Origin: Patella vulgata
Lineage: Eukaryota > Mollusca > Gastropoda > Patellidae
Direction of reading: 5' to 3'
Assembly (NCBI RefSeq): GCF_932274485.2
Contig: NC_065884.2
Span: 74,355,046-74,419,045, forward strand
Length of the DNA stretch: 64,000 nucleotides
Shown: positions 22,697 to 33,508 of the stretch, in pieces
Position numbering within the stretch: the stretch's first letter is position 1
Layout of the letters: the number at the start of each line of letters is the position of its first letter
The notes under the pieces: generated by a model
The model's input: the letters and a program-made list of their open reading frames with translations, nothing else
Told to the model about the DNA's origin: nothing
The model's database searches: none
Made by a program: the position numbers and the translations under genes

Positions 22697-24235
22697 TATA
22701 TACTATTCAAAAAACGTAGGGGATATTTGATTTTTAAGTGTTATTAAAGTCACCTAATGAAACTGACGAAGAAACAAATGACAAAATGAAATGAAGTTCA
22801 CATTCATCGATTTATTCCAAATGATCGTTAGACTAAGTAAGGCACAGACTGACCATTATAAGGGTAAAATGATACCCGGGGTCAAACAGCAAAGTTACCA
22901 CAGCATCACAACCAAGTCAGTAACGGGTAAATCCTCCTCTGTTTGCCAAACAAGCATTGATCCGACGTGGCATACTCCTAATGAGACGTCTAAGGTCATT
23001 TTGGTCCAGATTGTCCCATTCCTGTTGCAACGCAGCAGCAAGTTCTTGGACATTGGCAGGACGTTGTTGACGTTGACGTAACCTCTGTCCAAGCATGTCC
23101 CAGACATGCTCGATGGGGGAGAGGTCGGGACTCAGTGCTGGCCAAGGTAATGTGGTGATGTTCTGTTGTTGGAGGTAACCTGTAACGATCCTGGCCCTGT
23201 GACATCTTGCGTTGTCATCCTGGAAGATGAAACGGCGGCCATGACGTCGTGCGAACGGCACAACATGGACTGCCAAGATGTTGTCCCGGTAGTACTGGCC
23301 TGTAACACGCCCTGCAACAACATGTAAAGCCGTTCTTCCAGCAACAGTGATGCCTCCCCACACCATAACAGAACCACCCCCAAATCGATCATGTCTGATG
23401 ACGTTAACGTCTTGGAAGCGCTCGTTTAGACGACGCCACACCCTCCTACGTCTGTCCAAAAATTCAACAGTGAACCTTGACTCTTCTGAAAACATCACAT
23501 TGCTCCAGCGTCGATTATCCCAGTGTTGACGATCCCTACACCAACGACGTCTTGCCTGAATGTGATGATCTCTCAAACAAGGGATCACGCGAGGACGTCG
23601 GGCGCGAAGGTGACCCCTATGCAGTCGATTCCGAATCGTCTGGCCACTCACTCTCACACCAGTGTCTGTTTGAAGACGAGCGCTGATCTGATTTGCTGTG
23701 ATGACACGATTTCTCAAGGCCAAGGTACGGATAAATCGATCCTGGGCTTGAGTTGTCGCCCTTGGTCGACCTGAGCGTGGTCTGTCCTGTACAGATTGTG
23801 TATCACGGTATCTGGACCATAGCCTGCTTATGACAGACTGAGAAACATTCATCGTCCGCGCCACAACCGCCTGTGTTGTGCCGATCTGTAGCATGCCAAG
23901 GGCACGTAACCTTTCATTTTGGGTAAGCCGACGCATATCAAAATTTGTTTTCTGGTCACTAAAACAATTAAACTGATGTTTCCACCCTGGAATTCAATGC
24001 CACAATGACTGTAACATTCAAAGTCAGAGTCGTGCAAATCTTGGGTTGGACCCCCATGATGATCCCAAGCATCACCTGCATTCCATGCGGTAGCTATTGG
24101 TGCGTTTGGGCGTCACATGTAACTGGAAATGTTTCTTCTGTTAGGTTCTATAGTGACTTTTTTCGTAGTCATTTGCATATTTTAGTATTATGCCCCCAAA
24201 ATCAAATATCCCCTACTTTTTTTGAATAGTATATA
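22697..24235 (-). mobile_element. Tc1/mariner DNA transposon, complete with TIRs and TA target duplication
   Basis: The 1539-bp element begins 'tatatactattcaaaaaa' and ends with its reverse complement apart from one or two changes. The inner TIR block is 'gtaggggatatttgatttt' against 'aaaatcaaatatccccta', a TIR of about 37 bp. It is flanked by TA. The paralogous empty site near 52523 reads 'aaagatttaggcctacc', which confirms boundaries and TA duplication. It carries one transposase gene on the minus strand. The insertion is younger than the 21-31/52-56 kb block duplication and older than the 12-22 kb tandem duplication. Confidence 0.93.
22917..23936 (-). CDS. Tc1-like transposase (DD34E type, first Asp replaced by Glu)
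   Basis: An uninterrupted 339-codon frame, a normal Tc1-type length. The product would bind the TIRs and cut and paste the element in the nucleus. Residues ~1-60 form a helix-turn-helix (LTQNERLRALGMLQIG, VARTMNVSQSVISRLWSRY). A GRPR hook follows (DRPRSGRPRATT) and then a second DNA-binding HTH to about residue 120. The catalytic core shows FSEESRF, then FQDDNARCHRA, then SPDLSPIEHVW. From the second Asp to the final Glu there are 34 residues, hence DD34E. The first acid, usually Asp in FSDESRF, is Glu here, which may lower or abolish activity. The C-terminal RGGFTRY ends as in related proteins. The start Met gives MRRLTQNERL, a usual start for this family. GC content is well above the surroundings. 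Family confidence is high; activity is doubtful. Confidence 0.95.
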   Translation of the reverse strand: MRRLTQNERLRALGMLQIGTTQAVVARTMNVSQSVISRLWSRYRDTQSVQDRPRSGRPRATTQAQDRFIRTLALRNRVITANQISARLQTDTGVRVSGQTIRNRLHRGHLRARRPRVIPCLRDHHIQARRRWCRDRQHWDNRRWSNVMFSEESRFTVEFLDRRRRVWRRLNERFQDVNVIRHDRFGGGSVMVWGGITVAGRTALHVVAGRVTGQYYRDNILAVHVVPFARRHGRRFIFQDDNARCHRARIVTGYLQQQNITTLPWPALSPDLSPIEHVWDMLGQRLRQRQQRPANVQELAAALQQEWDNLDQNDLRRLIRSMPRRINACLANRGGFTRY

Positions 24236-24346
24236 TAGGCCTACCAATTTCTTTTTTTCTTTTTTTTTCAAAATTTCAGTTTAATTGTTCTAGAACTATA
24301 TAGTAAAAGATTTTCAGACAAAAACAGTCTGAAAGCGAATTATCTG

Positions 24347-24700
24347 ACAGATCCTATTTCGTTTCGTTTTATAGTTCAAAATTCCCTTATACTTGTCTTT
24401 ACTACATTAGGATCTGGAAGAGTTGTTCTCATTGACTTGTTCTGAATGGTGTGAGGTATTAGCCAATGAAACGGTTTGTTACGGCGAGCTTTAGACGTGT
24501 TTTGCACGGAACTGTGGGTAATCCACTAGTATTGTAGTAACATCAATGCTGATTGGTTAATCAAATGTCTGACGTCATAGGGTTAAAAGTCGCTTGTATG
24601 ACCTCTGACGTGACCTATCGCTACAACCGGTCAGTTGTGTAGACCATCGCAAGTATAAAAAAACGAAACGAAATATAGATGTGTATCATAATCAGATTGA
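24347..24700. mobile_element. MITE (TATTTCGTTTCGTTTT TIR), left-truncated
   Basis: The left end 'atcctatttcgtttcgtttt' and right end 'aaaacgaaacgaaatata' are inverted repeats. The interior of about 300 bp has no gene. The full-length relative at 52651-53012 has ~40-bp TIRs beginning CTGATTAAAACACAGAT; this copy lacks the outer 15 bp on the left. Confidence 0.75.
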
Positions 24701-24759
24701 TTATCTGAAAGAACAACAATGGACATTTTATATTATGAGGTATTTTTCTGTTACTTTTA

Positions 24760-25870
24760 GTAACCAGCGGATGCCAGGCGAAATATGCTCACGTTTTGCA
24801 AGAGATGGATAGAGAACAAGCTAAAGAAAAACAGGATTTTCGTACAGTCAGGAGGCATAATCCAGAACGTTATGGTCTGAAATATGCGAATATCGACAGG
24901 GACTGTGATCTTTGGGATAAAAAGATATATTTTAAGTTTCATAGAAAATGGACAACAATTGAGCCCTCTAGAGAAGCCACAACCTTCGTATTACACATAC
25001 ATTTACACAATTGCATACACGGAGCAGCCATTTTGTTCGGAAGTGTCGTTTCGATTTTCACGAAATCCGAACTCAGCTATCATTATGGTGTAACGGTGAC
25101 ATGTTTAAACGGTTTTTTTAAAATTGGAAAAAACTTTTTGCGTCCAGAGGACCCACTAGCTAAAAATGTAATTTTCTCGTACAATCAGGGGCAATAACCC
25201 AGGAAGTTATGGTCCAATACGTGCGAATATCCAAAGGAACTGGGATCTTTGGATGTAAACATATATTTAAGTTTCATCTAAATCAGACAAAAATTGTGAC
25301 CTCTAGAGAACCACAAACTTCGACATACTTTTACACGACATTTGCGTACATAGAGCGGCCATTTCGTCCGGCAGTTTCGGTCCCATTTGCACCGAAATTC
25401 GAACACAATCTTCATTACGGTGTGACGGTGATATATTATCATTCAAAGGGATTTTGAAATCGGATAAAAATTGTGACCTTTTGAAGGACCACGCGCTAAA
25501 AACGCGATTTTTCGTTCAATCAGGGGTCATAATCCAGGAAGCTACGATCCGATATGCGCGAATATCGACAGGAACGGAGATTATAGGGTTATAAACACAT
25601 TCTTCAAGTGTCATCAAAATCGAATAATAATTGTGAACTCTGAGTGTCCACAAACTAAAATCTGATTTCTTGTACAATCAGGGGCCATAATCCATGAAGT
25701 TACGGTCCGATACATGCCAATATCGAAAGGAGTCGATATCTTAGAGAGATAAACCTATATTTTAAGTTTTGTCACAATCGGGTAAAAATTGTGACCTGGA
25801 GAGTGTCAAAAAACAAATTGTGGACGGACGGACGGACAGGGGCGACGACAATATTCGTCCACATAGAAAT
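24760..25870. repeat. ~167-bp module array, best-preserved copy 1
   Basis: About six modules; consecutive 'acaatcaggggccataatcc' landmarks lie about 166 bp apart (near 25505 and 25672). One module is enlarged by a 'gagcggccatttcgtccg' segment. It ends with (GGAC)n near 25825 and 'gggcgtataaaaat'. It parallels 53090-54240 almost base for base. The 133- and 82-codon open frames in it are by-products of repeat composition. Confidence 0.75.
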
Positions 25871-26076
25871 ATGGGCGTATAAAAATATTAAACGGCTTGT
25901 AACATAGGCTATAGCCAATATTGCTATTTTCTGAAAGCTAATAACTTGGGAAGCCATTTTGAAAAAAATCACATTACCTACTGAAGCACCTGTGAGTTTG
26001 TTTTTGTTTATGTCACTGATATCGGTGAATTGAGAAACCAAACAACCAGTTTCCTTTAATCCCTATCACAGTTAAT

Positions 26077-26330
26077 CTGGTTAAAACACAGATCCTATTT
26101 CGTTTCGTTTTTTATACTTCAAAATTTCGATTTACTTGTCTTTATTACACTAGGATCGGGAAGAGTTGTTATCATTCACGTGTTCTGGATGATGTGAGGG
26201 ATAAGCCAATGAAACTGTCTGTCACGACGTCATTGGGTCAAAAGCCGCTCGTATGACCTCTGGCGCAAACTATCATCCCTACAACCGGTCAGATCTTCAT
26301 GTAGTGTAGGCCATCGAAAGTATAAAAAGA
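26077..26330. mobile_element. MITE (TATTTCGTTTCGTTTT TIR), right-truncated
   Basis: Begins 'ctggttaaaacacagatcc' and 'tatttcgtttcg'. The right TIR is cut at 'gaaagtataaaaagatag', where it meets the 'ttgccaggcaac' repeat seen also near 705. Confidence 0.7.
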
Positions 26331-27340
26331 TAGGTTGCCAGGCAACGAAACATACGCCCACAGCAGCTATATCGTCCGGGCAGTCAACAAGAGTTGTCGC
26401 ATATTTTTACTTTTTTCGGTAATGAAACATTTATAATACATTAAAATCTGATTAAAGGACAATATTGGTGTCAGTCATTATCACATATGTGATAGAACTA
26501 TAATTTTAACACAGAGATCATTGCTACGGGAGATATGTAACAAGCACGTGAAGAAATGGGAAGTGACGCCAAACATGACAAACACGAGTTATCCTTCTAT
26601 ATAACAGACTGAAGTAACGAGCGGTAACAGACAAACGATCGAATTTCATTTCACTGATAATTCCGTTGAAGTTGAAAAGTTATTATATGGGACGGTGAGA
26701 GGGTATCTCACAATTCAAAAAATAATTCTGTATTTTAATCAGATTGTATCACACCAAATTAGTTCTCACTATTTTCTGGAAAAGGACCCAGAAAATCGTA
26801 AAACGGGTTGTTACACGTCTCAAGTTCGTAGTCACGTTGTCCCCACGTCTAATTACAGAAAGGGACAAATTTTGAACAAGCTCAAAGTTCTAAACCATCT
26901 TCCCGTCCATGAAGTTCATAAGCAGATCTTAAACAGTTGCTACTACGTTCAATTCATTCGCACATAGTTTCAGCCAGTTTGACAATATTTTCCAGAACGA
27001 AGTGAGAACTACTTTTTGAACGCTCGGATTGATTGCAACCGACCAGTTGCGTTTCTTACAGTCGCCATTTCGATGTACATGTACATCGCATTTCATTTAG
27101 TGCTGTAAATTATGATTGTTTCTAAATATGGTGAATATATCGGTTCAATACCAATATTCAAATTGTATCTTAGAAGGAACACGTTGATTCATTTAAAGAT
27201 AAATTTTACATGATTTAAGATTAGTTTTATTTATTTCTAGAGACCAGTGATACATATTAGACATATTAATCAAAAAGGTGGATGGTAAATAGTCCAACAT
27301 GGCCGCCCCGCATTTTAATGAGTCTATTTGTAACTTGGGG
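26331..27340. other. Sequence present only in block copy 1, no recognisable gene
   Basis: Absent from the 54.4-kb paralogue, where MITE sequence joins directly to 'agggttagggttaggg'. A 90-codon open frame at 26695-26967 matches nothing I know. Probably deleted from copy 2 rather than inserted here, because the deletion join lies inside the MITE; this is inference. Confidence 0.5.
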
Positions 27341-27344
27341 TTAG

Positions 27345-27465
27345 GGTTAGGGTTAGGATTATAAGCGTTACAAGAGAGGTCATATAGGCCATGCCTGTTC
27401 CTCAATCTCCTTCAATTTCTGAATAAAATATTGTTAAAGAAAGTAATAATAATAATAATTATATA
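27345..27465. repeat. Retroelement 3' end with TTAGGG run and (TAA)n tail
   Basis: Three to four TTAGGG units near 27347, then 'ataggccatgcctgttcctc', 'tgaataaaatattgttaaa' and (TAA)n. The end matches the LINE 3' UTR near 15800-15865, so this looks like a short 5'-truncated LINE or SINE tail. The telomere-like hexamers seem part of the element, not a chromosome end. Copy 2 is at 54470-54605. Confidence 0.55.
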
Positions 27466-27950
27466 CGGCGGCCATGTTGGATTCAACTTGGGCCCAATTT
27501 ACCGCCAATCATTATCAAAACATATTCATTAATAGTTTCATACTAGACTCAGAACGATGTTGTGGGGGGAGGTGTAAATCACATGGGGTCAGAACGATGT
27601 TGTGGGGGTGGGGCAATCACATAGGCATTACATATTAACGCATTACACATCAAGGTAAATTATTAAAACTAAAGAGAAACATTTAAAATTCATCTTAAGG
27701 GGTCTTATTTGGTGTTGAGTTAGCCATTCCCTTTTCAGCTGTGACAAAGTGATCTTTATATTTTTCAACAAATTGAACGATCATTTAGGTGCATGAACTC
27801 AGATTTGAAAATATATGATATTGACGTTTTACCTCTGTATAAACTTGGTTGAGGCACGGACTCCCTACGATCTTATTTTAATTAATTCAATATGTCCTTT
27901 ACAAGCTACACATGATATGTGTATAACACTAGGCAGAACTTCAAAGAAAA

Positions 27951-28223
27951 TGTAGTAGTGTTCAATGTATCATACTATGACCTGACAATGACATCCAAAA
28001 AAATATGCAGTGTAATTACAGATATCATAATTTGATAAATAAACAATACCATATATGATTATCACTCCTGTCCATCTTCCCTAATTGTCGAATGCTATAT
28101 AAGCAGGTGTTTAATGACAGTAAGTCCGACTTGGAATAGAGTTCCTACCGAATTATGTCTATTTTATGTTCTTAATAAAGGTCTTATCAATTATGCTGAT
28201 CTGCTGCTATCTGTAGTGTTACA
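27951..28223 (+). mobile_element. Solo LTR-like fossil
   Basis: About 273 bp bounded by TGT and ACA. It has a TATA-like 'ctatataagcagg', an AATAAA-type 'cttaataaagg', and the end 'ctgtagtgttaca'. Shared with 55205-55476, so it predates the block duplication. A related end lies at 46438. No internal genes and no clear target duplication; family unknown and old. Confidence 0.4.
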
Positions 28224-28394
28224 TAGCATAATATACCTGACGGAAAAGAATGACATCGCATGAGTTTCAAAGTTGCTATGTAGAAATTTTAATTGTGGTG
28301 TGTTAATTTTATGGAGTTACGTTCTCCACATGACATGACTTAGAAGCTCTACCCTTCCATAAAACAATGTTCTGTGTATGATATAGTTAGAATC

Positions 28395-30762
28395 CTGCAT
28401 CCACTGAATATAGGGTTGTATCCATTGTTCTTGACATTGCCCACCGTCGTTTGGACATTACGACTGAGCCTGATGCGTCACACACCACCAACAGTTCATT
28501 TCTAAAACTGAAATTTGCTAATAAAGGCATTGATGCTATCGGGTTAAGCCAAATATTACACCATAAGCAAGTCACAGCACACATCCCTCCTTACTTCAAA
28601 ACTGTTACTGTTCCTAGGATTTCTTATACTTATACTAAACCCATTGCATCCAAAATATTTAATTACAGAAATGCATTATCTAACATCAATGCAAAAGAAT
28701 TATATGATGACCCTCTACCCTGTTCTTGCTCTACGTCGTCCTTCCTTTACCCACCAGCTGGAGATGTGGTCACTGGTGATTTGAACATAGTCCAGAATAA
28801 TAAGCTACGTGAAATTTTGTCCAAAGGACCCAAATACCGGGAACCACAACCATTTTCATGGTATCAAAATTTCAAGCTTATTATGGATGCCGTAGAGGAC
28901 TACGCTAGATCATGGGCCAAGAGGGAAGATGTTATCTCGGATACTCTCTCTGATTAGACTAAGTCTGTCAGTCGTTTACTTAAACGAAGAATATACATGC
29001 AACGTTTGTCAGTTGACACTAGGCCTAAGTCTATTTTCAATGATGTTAACATTGTTGAAAATCTCAATGCCTTGCATGACAAGTATGTCATTGTTCCGGC
29101 TGACAAGGCGTCCAATAACATAGTGTTTATATGTAAACGACATTATTTTGACTGTCTGTTCAAAGAACTTAATTTCGGGAAACCAATCGACAGTGCTACA
29201 TATAAACGATCAACTCTTAGTAAGGATGAAATTTATATCCAATCACAAATCTGTACTCACTTCATTTAGTACTCCGTGTGGAGATACCTATACAGATTTG
29301 CCCTTATTATATTGGATACCTAAACTACATAAAAATCCCTACAAGCAACGTTTTATAGCAGGTTCATCCCGTTGTTCCACAAAACCACTTTCAAAAGTAT
29401 TGACATCTATACTAACGGCTGTTAAAGATGGTATTCAAAAATACTGTGACAAAATATACTTTCGTAGTGGTATAAATCAAATGTGGATATTGAAAAATTC
29501 CAAAGAATTACTTGATGGTTTGCAATCTAGATCCCTTGCTTCAGTCTCATCTATTCAAACGTTTGACTTTTCTACTCTGTACACTAAAATTCCCCATAGT
29601 AAATTAAAAGCCCGGTTGAAAGACATTATTCACAGTGTCTTTTCGTCTAAATCAGGTACTACGAGATATCAATATTTAGTTGTAAATTACAATTCCACAT
29701 ATTTCGTTAAGAATCACAGTGATTCCAAAAACAAATTCACGGCCATCAAGATAATTCAGATGTTGGATTTTTTAATTGACAACATCTTTGTTGAATTTGG
29801 AGGGGAAATATATCAGCAAGTGGTTGGCATTCCCATGGGCACCAACTGTGCACCTTTGCTTGCTGATCTGTTTCTCTATTCGTACGAAGCCGATTACATA
29901 CAGACGCTCTTAAAAACTAATAAACGATCAGTCAGACTTTTTAATTTCACTTATCGATATATCGATGACGTTTTATCACTTAATAATCCTAAATTTAGTG
30001 ATTATGTAGAATTCATATATCCTGTTGAGCTCGAAATTAAAAACACCACTGACAGTGACAATTACGCTTCCTACTTGGATCTGCGTCTCGATTTTGACAA
30101 TTGCCATAAACTGAGTGTTAAATTGTACGATAAACGTGATGACTTTGACTTTCCGATTGTTAACTTTCCATTTATTAGTAGTAACATTCCAATATCACCA
30201 GCTTATGGAGTGTTTGTGTCTCAGCTAATTCGTTACGCGAGAGCTTGTTCCTTTTATTCTGATTTTTTAAGTAGATCGAGGCATTTGTCATCTAAGCTTC
30301 AACTACAAGGATACTTGCGCACTAAACTTATTAAAACCTTTAAAAAGTTTTATGGCCGTCATATTGATTTGATTGGTAAATATAACGTGTCTCTCTCGGC
30401 TATTATTCTAGATATATTTAATTGACACGTATACTATTACTATCTCCCTGATAATATCTACTACATCGTTAACACAGTTCATCGCGTGCATTTTGCATAC
30501 CGATAGTTCATTGGCCAATCACGCTATTTTACCGACATTTCGCCTAATAGTTTGGATGCAGCTATGGCGGGTGTGGCGCCAGGCAGGGTAAGCTTACTCT
30601 TCCGGACACCTGTTACCACTGTTTGTCGTGTAATTTGTACACGAGGAGCAGTCCATTTGCTGATTACACTATTTTGCTTGAATACACTATTTTGCCTATA
30701 ACGTTTTTTAGGACTTAGAATTCTGTCTTATGGTTTGGATTGTTCGTACTTGGTTTTATTTT
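28395..30762 (+). mobile_element. Penelope-like retroelement, 5'-truncated insertion
   Basis: The 2.37-kb insertion is bounded by comparison with the empty paralogue near 55635 ('tatagttagaatc' on the left, 'ttattgttaaaact' on the right). It contains an RT gene remnant (28451-30425) and a ~340-bp 3' region with 'gctatggcgggtgtgg', which I recall as the usual downstream sequence of this family in bivalves. It inserted next to the polyadenylation signal of an APOL copy. No GIY-YIG endonuclease is visible; in the Naiad group that domain is N-terminal, so a 5' truncation would remove it. Confidence 0.8.
28451..30425 (+). pseudogene. Penelope-like reverse transcriptase, broken (about two breaks)
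   Basis: The N-terminal region holds PCSCSTSSFLYPPAGDVVTG, NKLREILSKGPKYREP and YVIVPADKASNNIVFICK. The RT core follows: YWIPKLHKNPYKQRFIAGSS, FDFSTLYTKIPH, GIPMGTNCAPLLADLFLYSY and RYIDDVLS, the catalytic DD box. Then come SYLDLRL and, at the C terminus, KTFKKFYGRHIDLIGKYNVS just before the stop at 30425. Ending soon after FYGRH with no C-terminal GIY-YIG fits Penelope-like elements with a permuted (N-terminal) nuclease, the Naiad type; that placement is from memory. The 425-codon frame from 29148 holds the whole catalytic core. The upstream part is separated by about two breaks. Confidence 0.85.
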
Positions 30763-30872
30763 ATTATTGTTAAAACTGTTGATAGTGTAAAAATGATGAT
30801 ATCTGGTTTTAAGTGGGCTACATCAATAGGCTGATAATAAAACACACTCCCTAATCGAATGGAAGCATTGGA
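30763..30872 (-). pseudogene. APOL-like gene, 3'-terminal remnant
   Basis: Matches 55636-55742: the 3' UTR of the intact APOL gene and its last few codons, to 'aatcgaatggaagcattgga'. Similarity stops abruptly at 30872. The rest of this gene copy is missing, so this is the broken edge of the block duplication. Confidence 0.85.
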
Positions 30873-31175
30873 ATGTCCAAAACACTTTATCAAAATTATT
30901 CTAAGTCGAAAATTTTGTGGAATGTAGTACCACACAGGCCCAGAGGGGTGTCTGAGAAAAAATTTTTGAAAAAAATTGACATTTTTTCTAAAGTCCAATA
31001 TCTTGTGGAACTCTTGTGGCGAAAAACACCACAGACCAAAACACTCTATGAATATTATTCTAAGTCGAAAGTCTTGTGGAATGTATTTATTTTCAGAAAC
31101 CCAGTATCGTGTGGAACTCTTGTGGTGAAAAGTTCTACACAAATGCCCCCAAACCTTGATGGTCATAAGCAGAGG
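30873..31175. repeat. ~150-160-bp tandem repeat, two units
   Basis: Two units share 'tattctaagtcgaaa', 'ttgtggaatgta' and 'gtggaactcttgtgg'. A third related stretch lies near 44880-44965 ('ccaatatcttgtgga', 'cccaaaccttg'). Confidence 0.65.
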
Positions 31176-31679
31176 AAGCCTCTTTATTTTCGGCCGAACA
31201 ATGAACCATATTGATTTGCAGCGCTCCCTGGCATTTTGTTATGGCGTTATTACTATTTTCCGGTAAACCTTGTGAACGGGTTAGAGCCCAGAGTTTTTCA
31301 AGATTTTTGATTTAAATTCTGCTCCGAAGCATTTGTGCCACAAGACAATAAACGCTGTGTCTAGCTTTATTCTAAAACAAAATATGGTCTGAAAACCCAG
31401 CAAAAAATGACAAAGCTAACGTGGTAGGGTTTTGAATTTCATTTTTGGTGTGAAGTATTTTGGCCATAAGACGATGAACCCTATCGATTTTAATCATATT
31501 TCAAATTTAGTGTAAATCATGGTACCCTATCGATTTTCCGTTTATTCTTTCAGTAGTTAGCAGTTTTCCTTTGTAACAAATGTTAGAGTATTTTTTTTAT
31601 ATCAAATTTGGTGCGAAGTATTGGGCCAATGGTTGTTTCACAACGTGGAGACACTATCATATAATTTAAGGTTTCATAT
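31176..31679. other. No recognisable gene
   Basis: AT-rich; short phrases such as 'ggtgtgaagtatt' near 31450 and 'ggtgcgaagtatt' near 31609 suggest more degenerate repeat. Nothing coding. Confidence 0.4.
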
Positions 31680-31890
31680 TAACTCGGGATCTCGAGAAAA
31701 TTTACACATGATGTCAATATCTCGAAAACATTAACTCGAATTCTCGAGAAAATTTACACAGGATGTCAATGAAAATTATCTGGGGATTTCGAGAACATTA
31801 AATTGAGATCTCGAGAAAATTACCAGGTGATCACGGGATTTCGAGAAAGTATCACAGGATCGCAGGATCTCGAGACCTTCTACAAAATTT
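31680..31890. repeat. Degenerate minisatellite with TCTCGAGA palindromes
   Basis: Five to six irregular units carry 'atctcgagaaaattt' or 'atttcgagaa', spaced about 30-55 bp apart. Confidence 0.65.
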
Positions 31891-32094
31891 TTTGTAAAAC
31901 CAATTTTTCGAAAAAAATCGAATTTTTTTTTTTTTGTGACAGAAATTTTTTTCGTCAAAAATATTTTGGACAAAAAAAAAAATTGGAATTTTTTTGGGGG
32001 GTGGGGTGGGGCTATTTGTAAAACGAACATCGTTATGACCTTGACCTTCCTTCATCGGCGCTCACTTGGTCCAGACTCCGGGTTACTTATTTAG

Positions 32095-32215
32095 GGTGTT
32101 TTCCGGTATTTAGGGTGTTTTCCAGTATTTAGTGTTTTTCCGGTGTTTTCAAGTATTCAGTATAAAATGGTATTTTCCGGTTCTTTCCGGTGTTTTCCTG
32201 TGATTTCCGGTATAT
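32095..32215. repeat. Short tandem repeat, TTTTCCGGTATTTAGGGTG type
   Basis: Repeats of 'gtgttttccggtatttagg' and shortened variants over about 120 bp. Confidence 0.75.
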
Positions 32216-33508
32216 AGTATTGCCGCAATTTTAAATAATATTTTTATTAAACGTGCTCTCGGTTAAACGATTCACAACCACTCGACCAACATGGTGCTCT
32301 GTGGCCATAACAGTTTGTAACCTTAGCCAGGACAGTTCTCGGCGTCCATGCTAGGTTGTAGCCTTATCCAGCACGATTCTCCGCGGCCATGCCAGGTTGT
32401 AGCTTTAACGTTCAATGCATGGCAAGTTGCCAGTAACCTGTGTGTAATATAAAATATTATGAAAGGAATATTTTTATGAAAATATATCTGTTGGTAATTA
32501 CACAATGTATTTGTTAATGCTACGATTCTTTGTTCAGTTAAACAATCAATCTATTTAATGTCCACGTGTAAATCTCACGTATAATACAAATGACAGAGAG
32601 AGAGGTTTTCCCTGGAAATCTATTTTCAGTTTATACCTTTCAACTGGGTTCTATATTTACTGAAATTTGTTTTTTTGTTATGATGACAGATTTGACTATT
32701 CTACAAATGTTCTAAGATAATCTCTTAATTTATAGACTCGGTTGGCCAAATAAATTTTGTAATGACTGGCAACGGAAATATTTAGATCTTAAATGTTTGA
32801 GATGCTTATACTCAATCAGAATGTGTTTAACTGTCAACGGAACATGATAGTGTTCACATTCTGCTTGAGGCTCTCGATTGAAGATGAAAATGTGTGTTTA
32901 AAAAGTATAACCAATGCAAGAGCGAAACAAAACAATCTCATCTATCCTGTTGTGAGTTTGGTCAATTTCCTAAGACTGGCTTGATGTGATCAAGCTTGTT
33001 TGTTCCTGCAAACATAATCACCATACTTAGACCCCGTGAAGCTAGTATCTCTCACTTTTTTATGTTTTGTAAGATCGATATCAATCTTGGGGACGATATA
33101 GCCCACGGCGGGTCCTAAAGAAAGAGGTATTCGCAATACTGTTTCCCGATACCAGTCTCAGACAAAGGGGGTGAATGCGAATACCGAATGAAGGAATAAC
33201 TTTAGTTCTCAGCAGATATATTTGCTCATGAAAGGGTCTAAATAGGGTGTTATATGAAACATAATTTGAAGGTAAAGCAATTGTCATAGCACACTGAAGG
33301 GCTCGTTTATAACGACGGTTGTACAACGAGGACTCGTGCGGCGTGACGTATAAACTGTCCACTGAAAAAAGAAGAAATACAGCTAAACAGATTCATTCTA
33401 TGTCCTTGGTTGTGTATGTCGTTATGCTCTTTGAGATACGCCTCGCTATCAGACTAATACACAATACACTCATAATCGTGTTGCGGTAGAACCATATCTA
33501 TATTCAGC
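32216..33508. other. No recognisable gene
   Basis: Unassigned sequence. A 93-codon minus-strand frame at 33081-33362 has no family resemblance that I can see. Confidence 0.4.

Larger units (their letters stand above)
17812..22750. repeat. Tandem duplication, unit 2 (~4.94 kb)
   Basis: A second copy of 12273-17812, almost identical base for base. Two structural differences: unit 1 bases 13758-14556 are missing, the join being at 19296 with 'gtgt' at both parental ends; and a 192-bp segment is tandemly repeated (20182-20373 and 20374-20565, starting 'atgttacaattc'). The (GA)n at the SINE B tail is also longer (20939-20971). Confidence 0.92.
21285..30872. repeat. Paralogous block copy 1 (pairs with 51816-55742)
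   Basis: Collinear similarity links this block to 51816-55742 through SINE A, the Helitron-like element, a MITE, the ~167-bp modules, the TTAGGG/TAA-tailed repeat, the LTR-like fossil and the 3' end of the APOL gene. Copy 1 has three extra pieces: Tc1 (22697-24235), about 1.2 kb at 26.1-27.34 kb, and the Penelope-like element (28395-30762). Copy 2 has about 130 bp extra near 54780-54910. Confidence 0.9.

Noticed and set aside
23347-23774. Plus- and minus-strand frames within the transposase region
   Set aside because: Shadows of the intact 339-codon transposase.
24796-25197. 133-codon open frame (and relatives at 25209, 53132 and 53544)
   Set aside because: It lies wholly in the ~167-bp module arrays; the same modules are open in several frames and broken in other copies.
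27346-27365. Chromosome end
   Set aside because: Only three to four TTAGGG units inside a dispersed repeat, with normal sequence on both sides.
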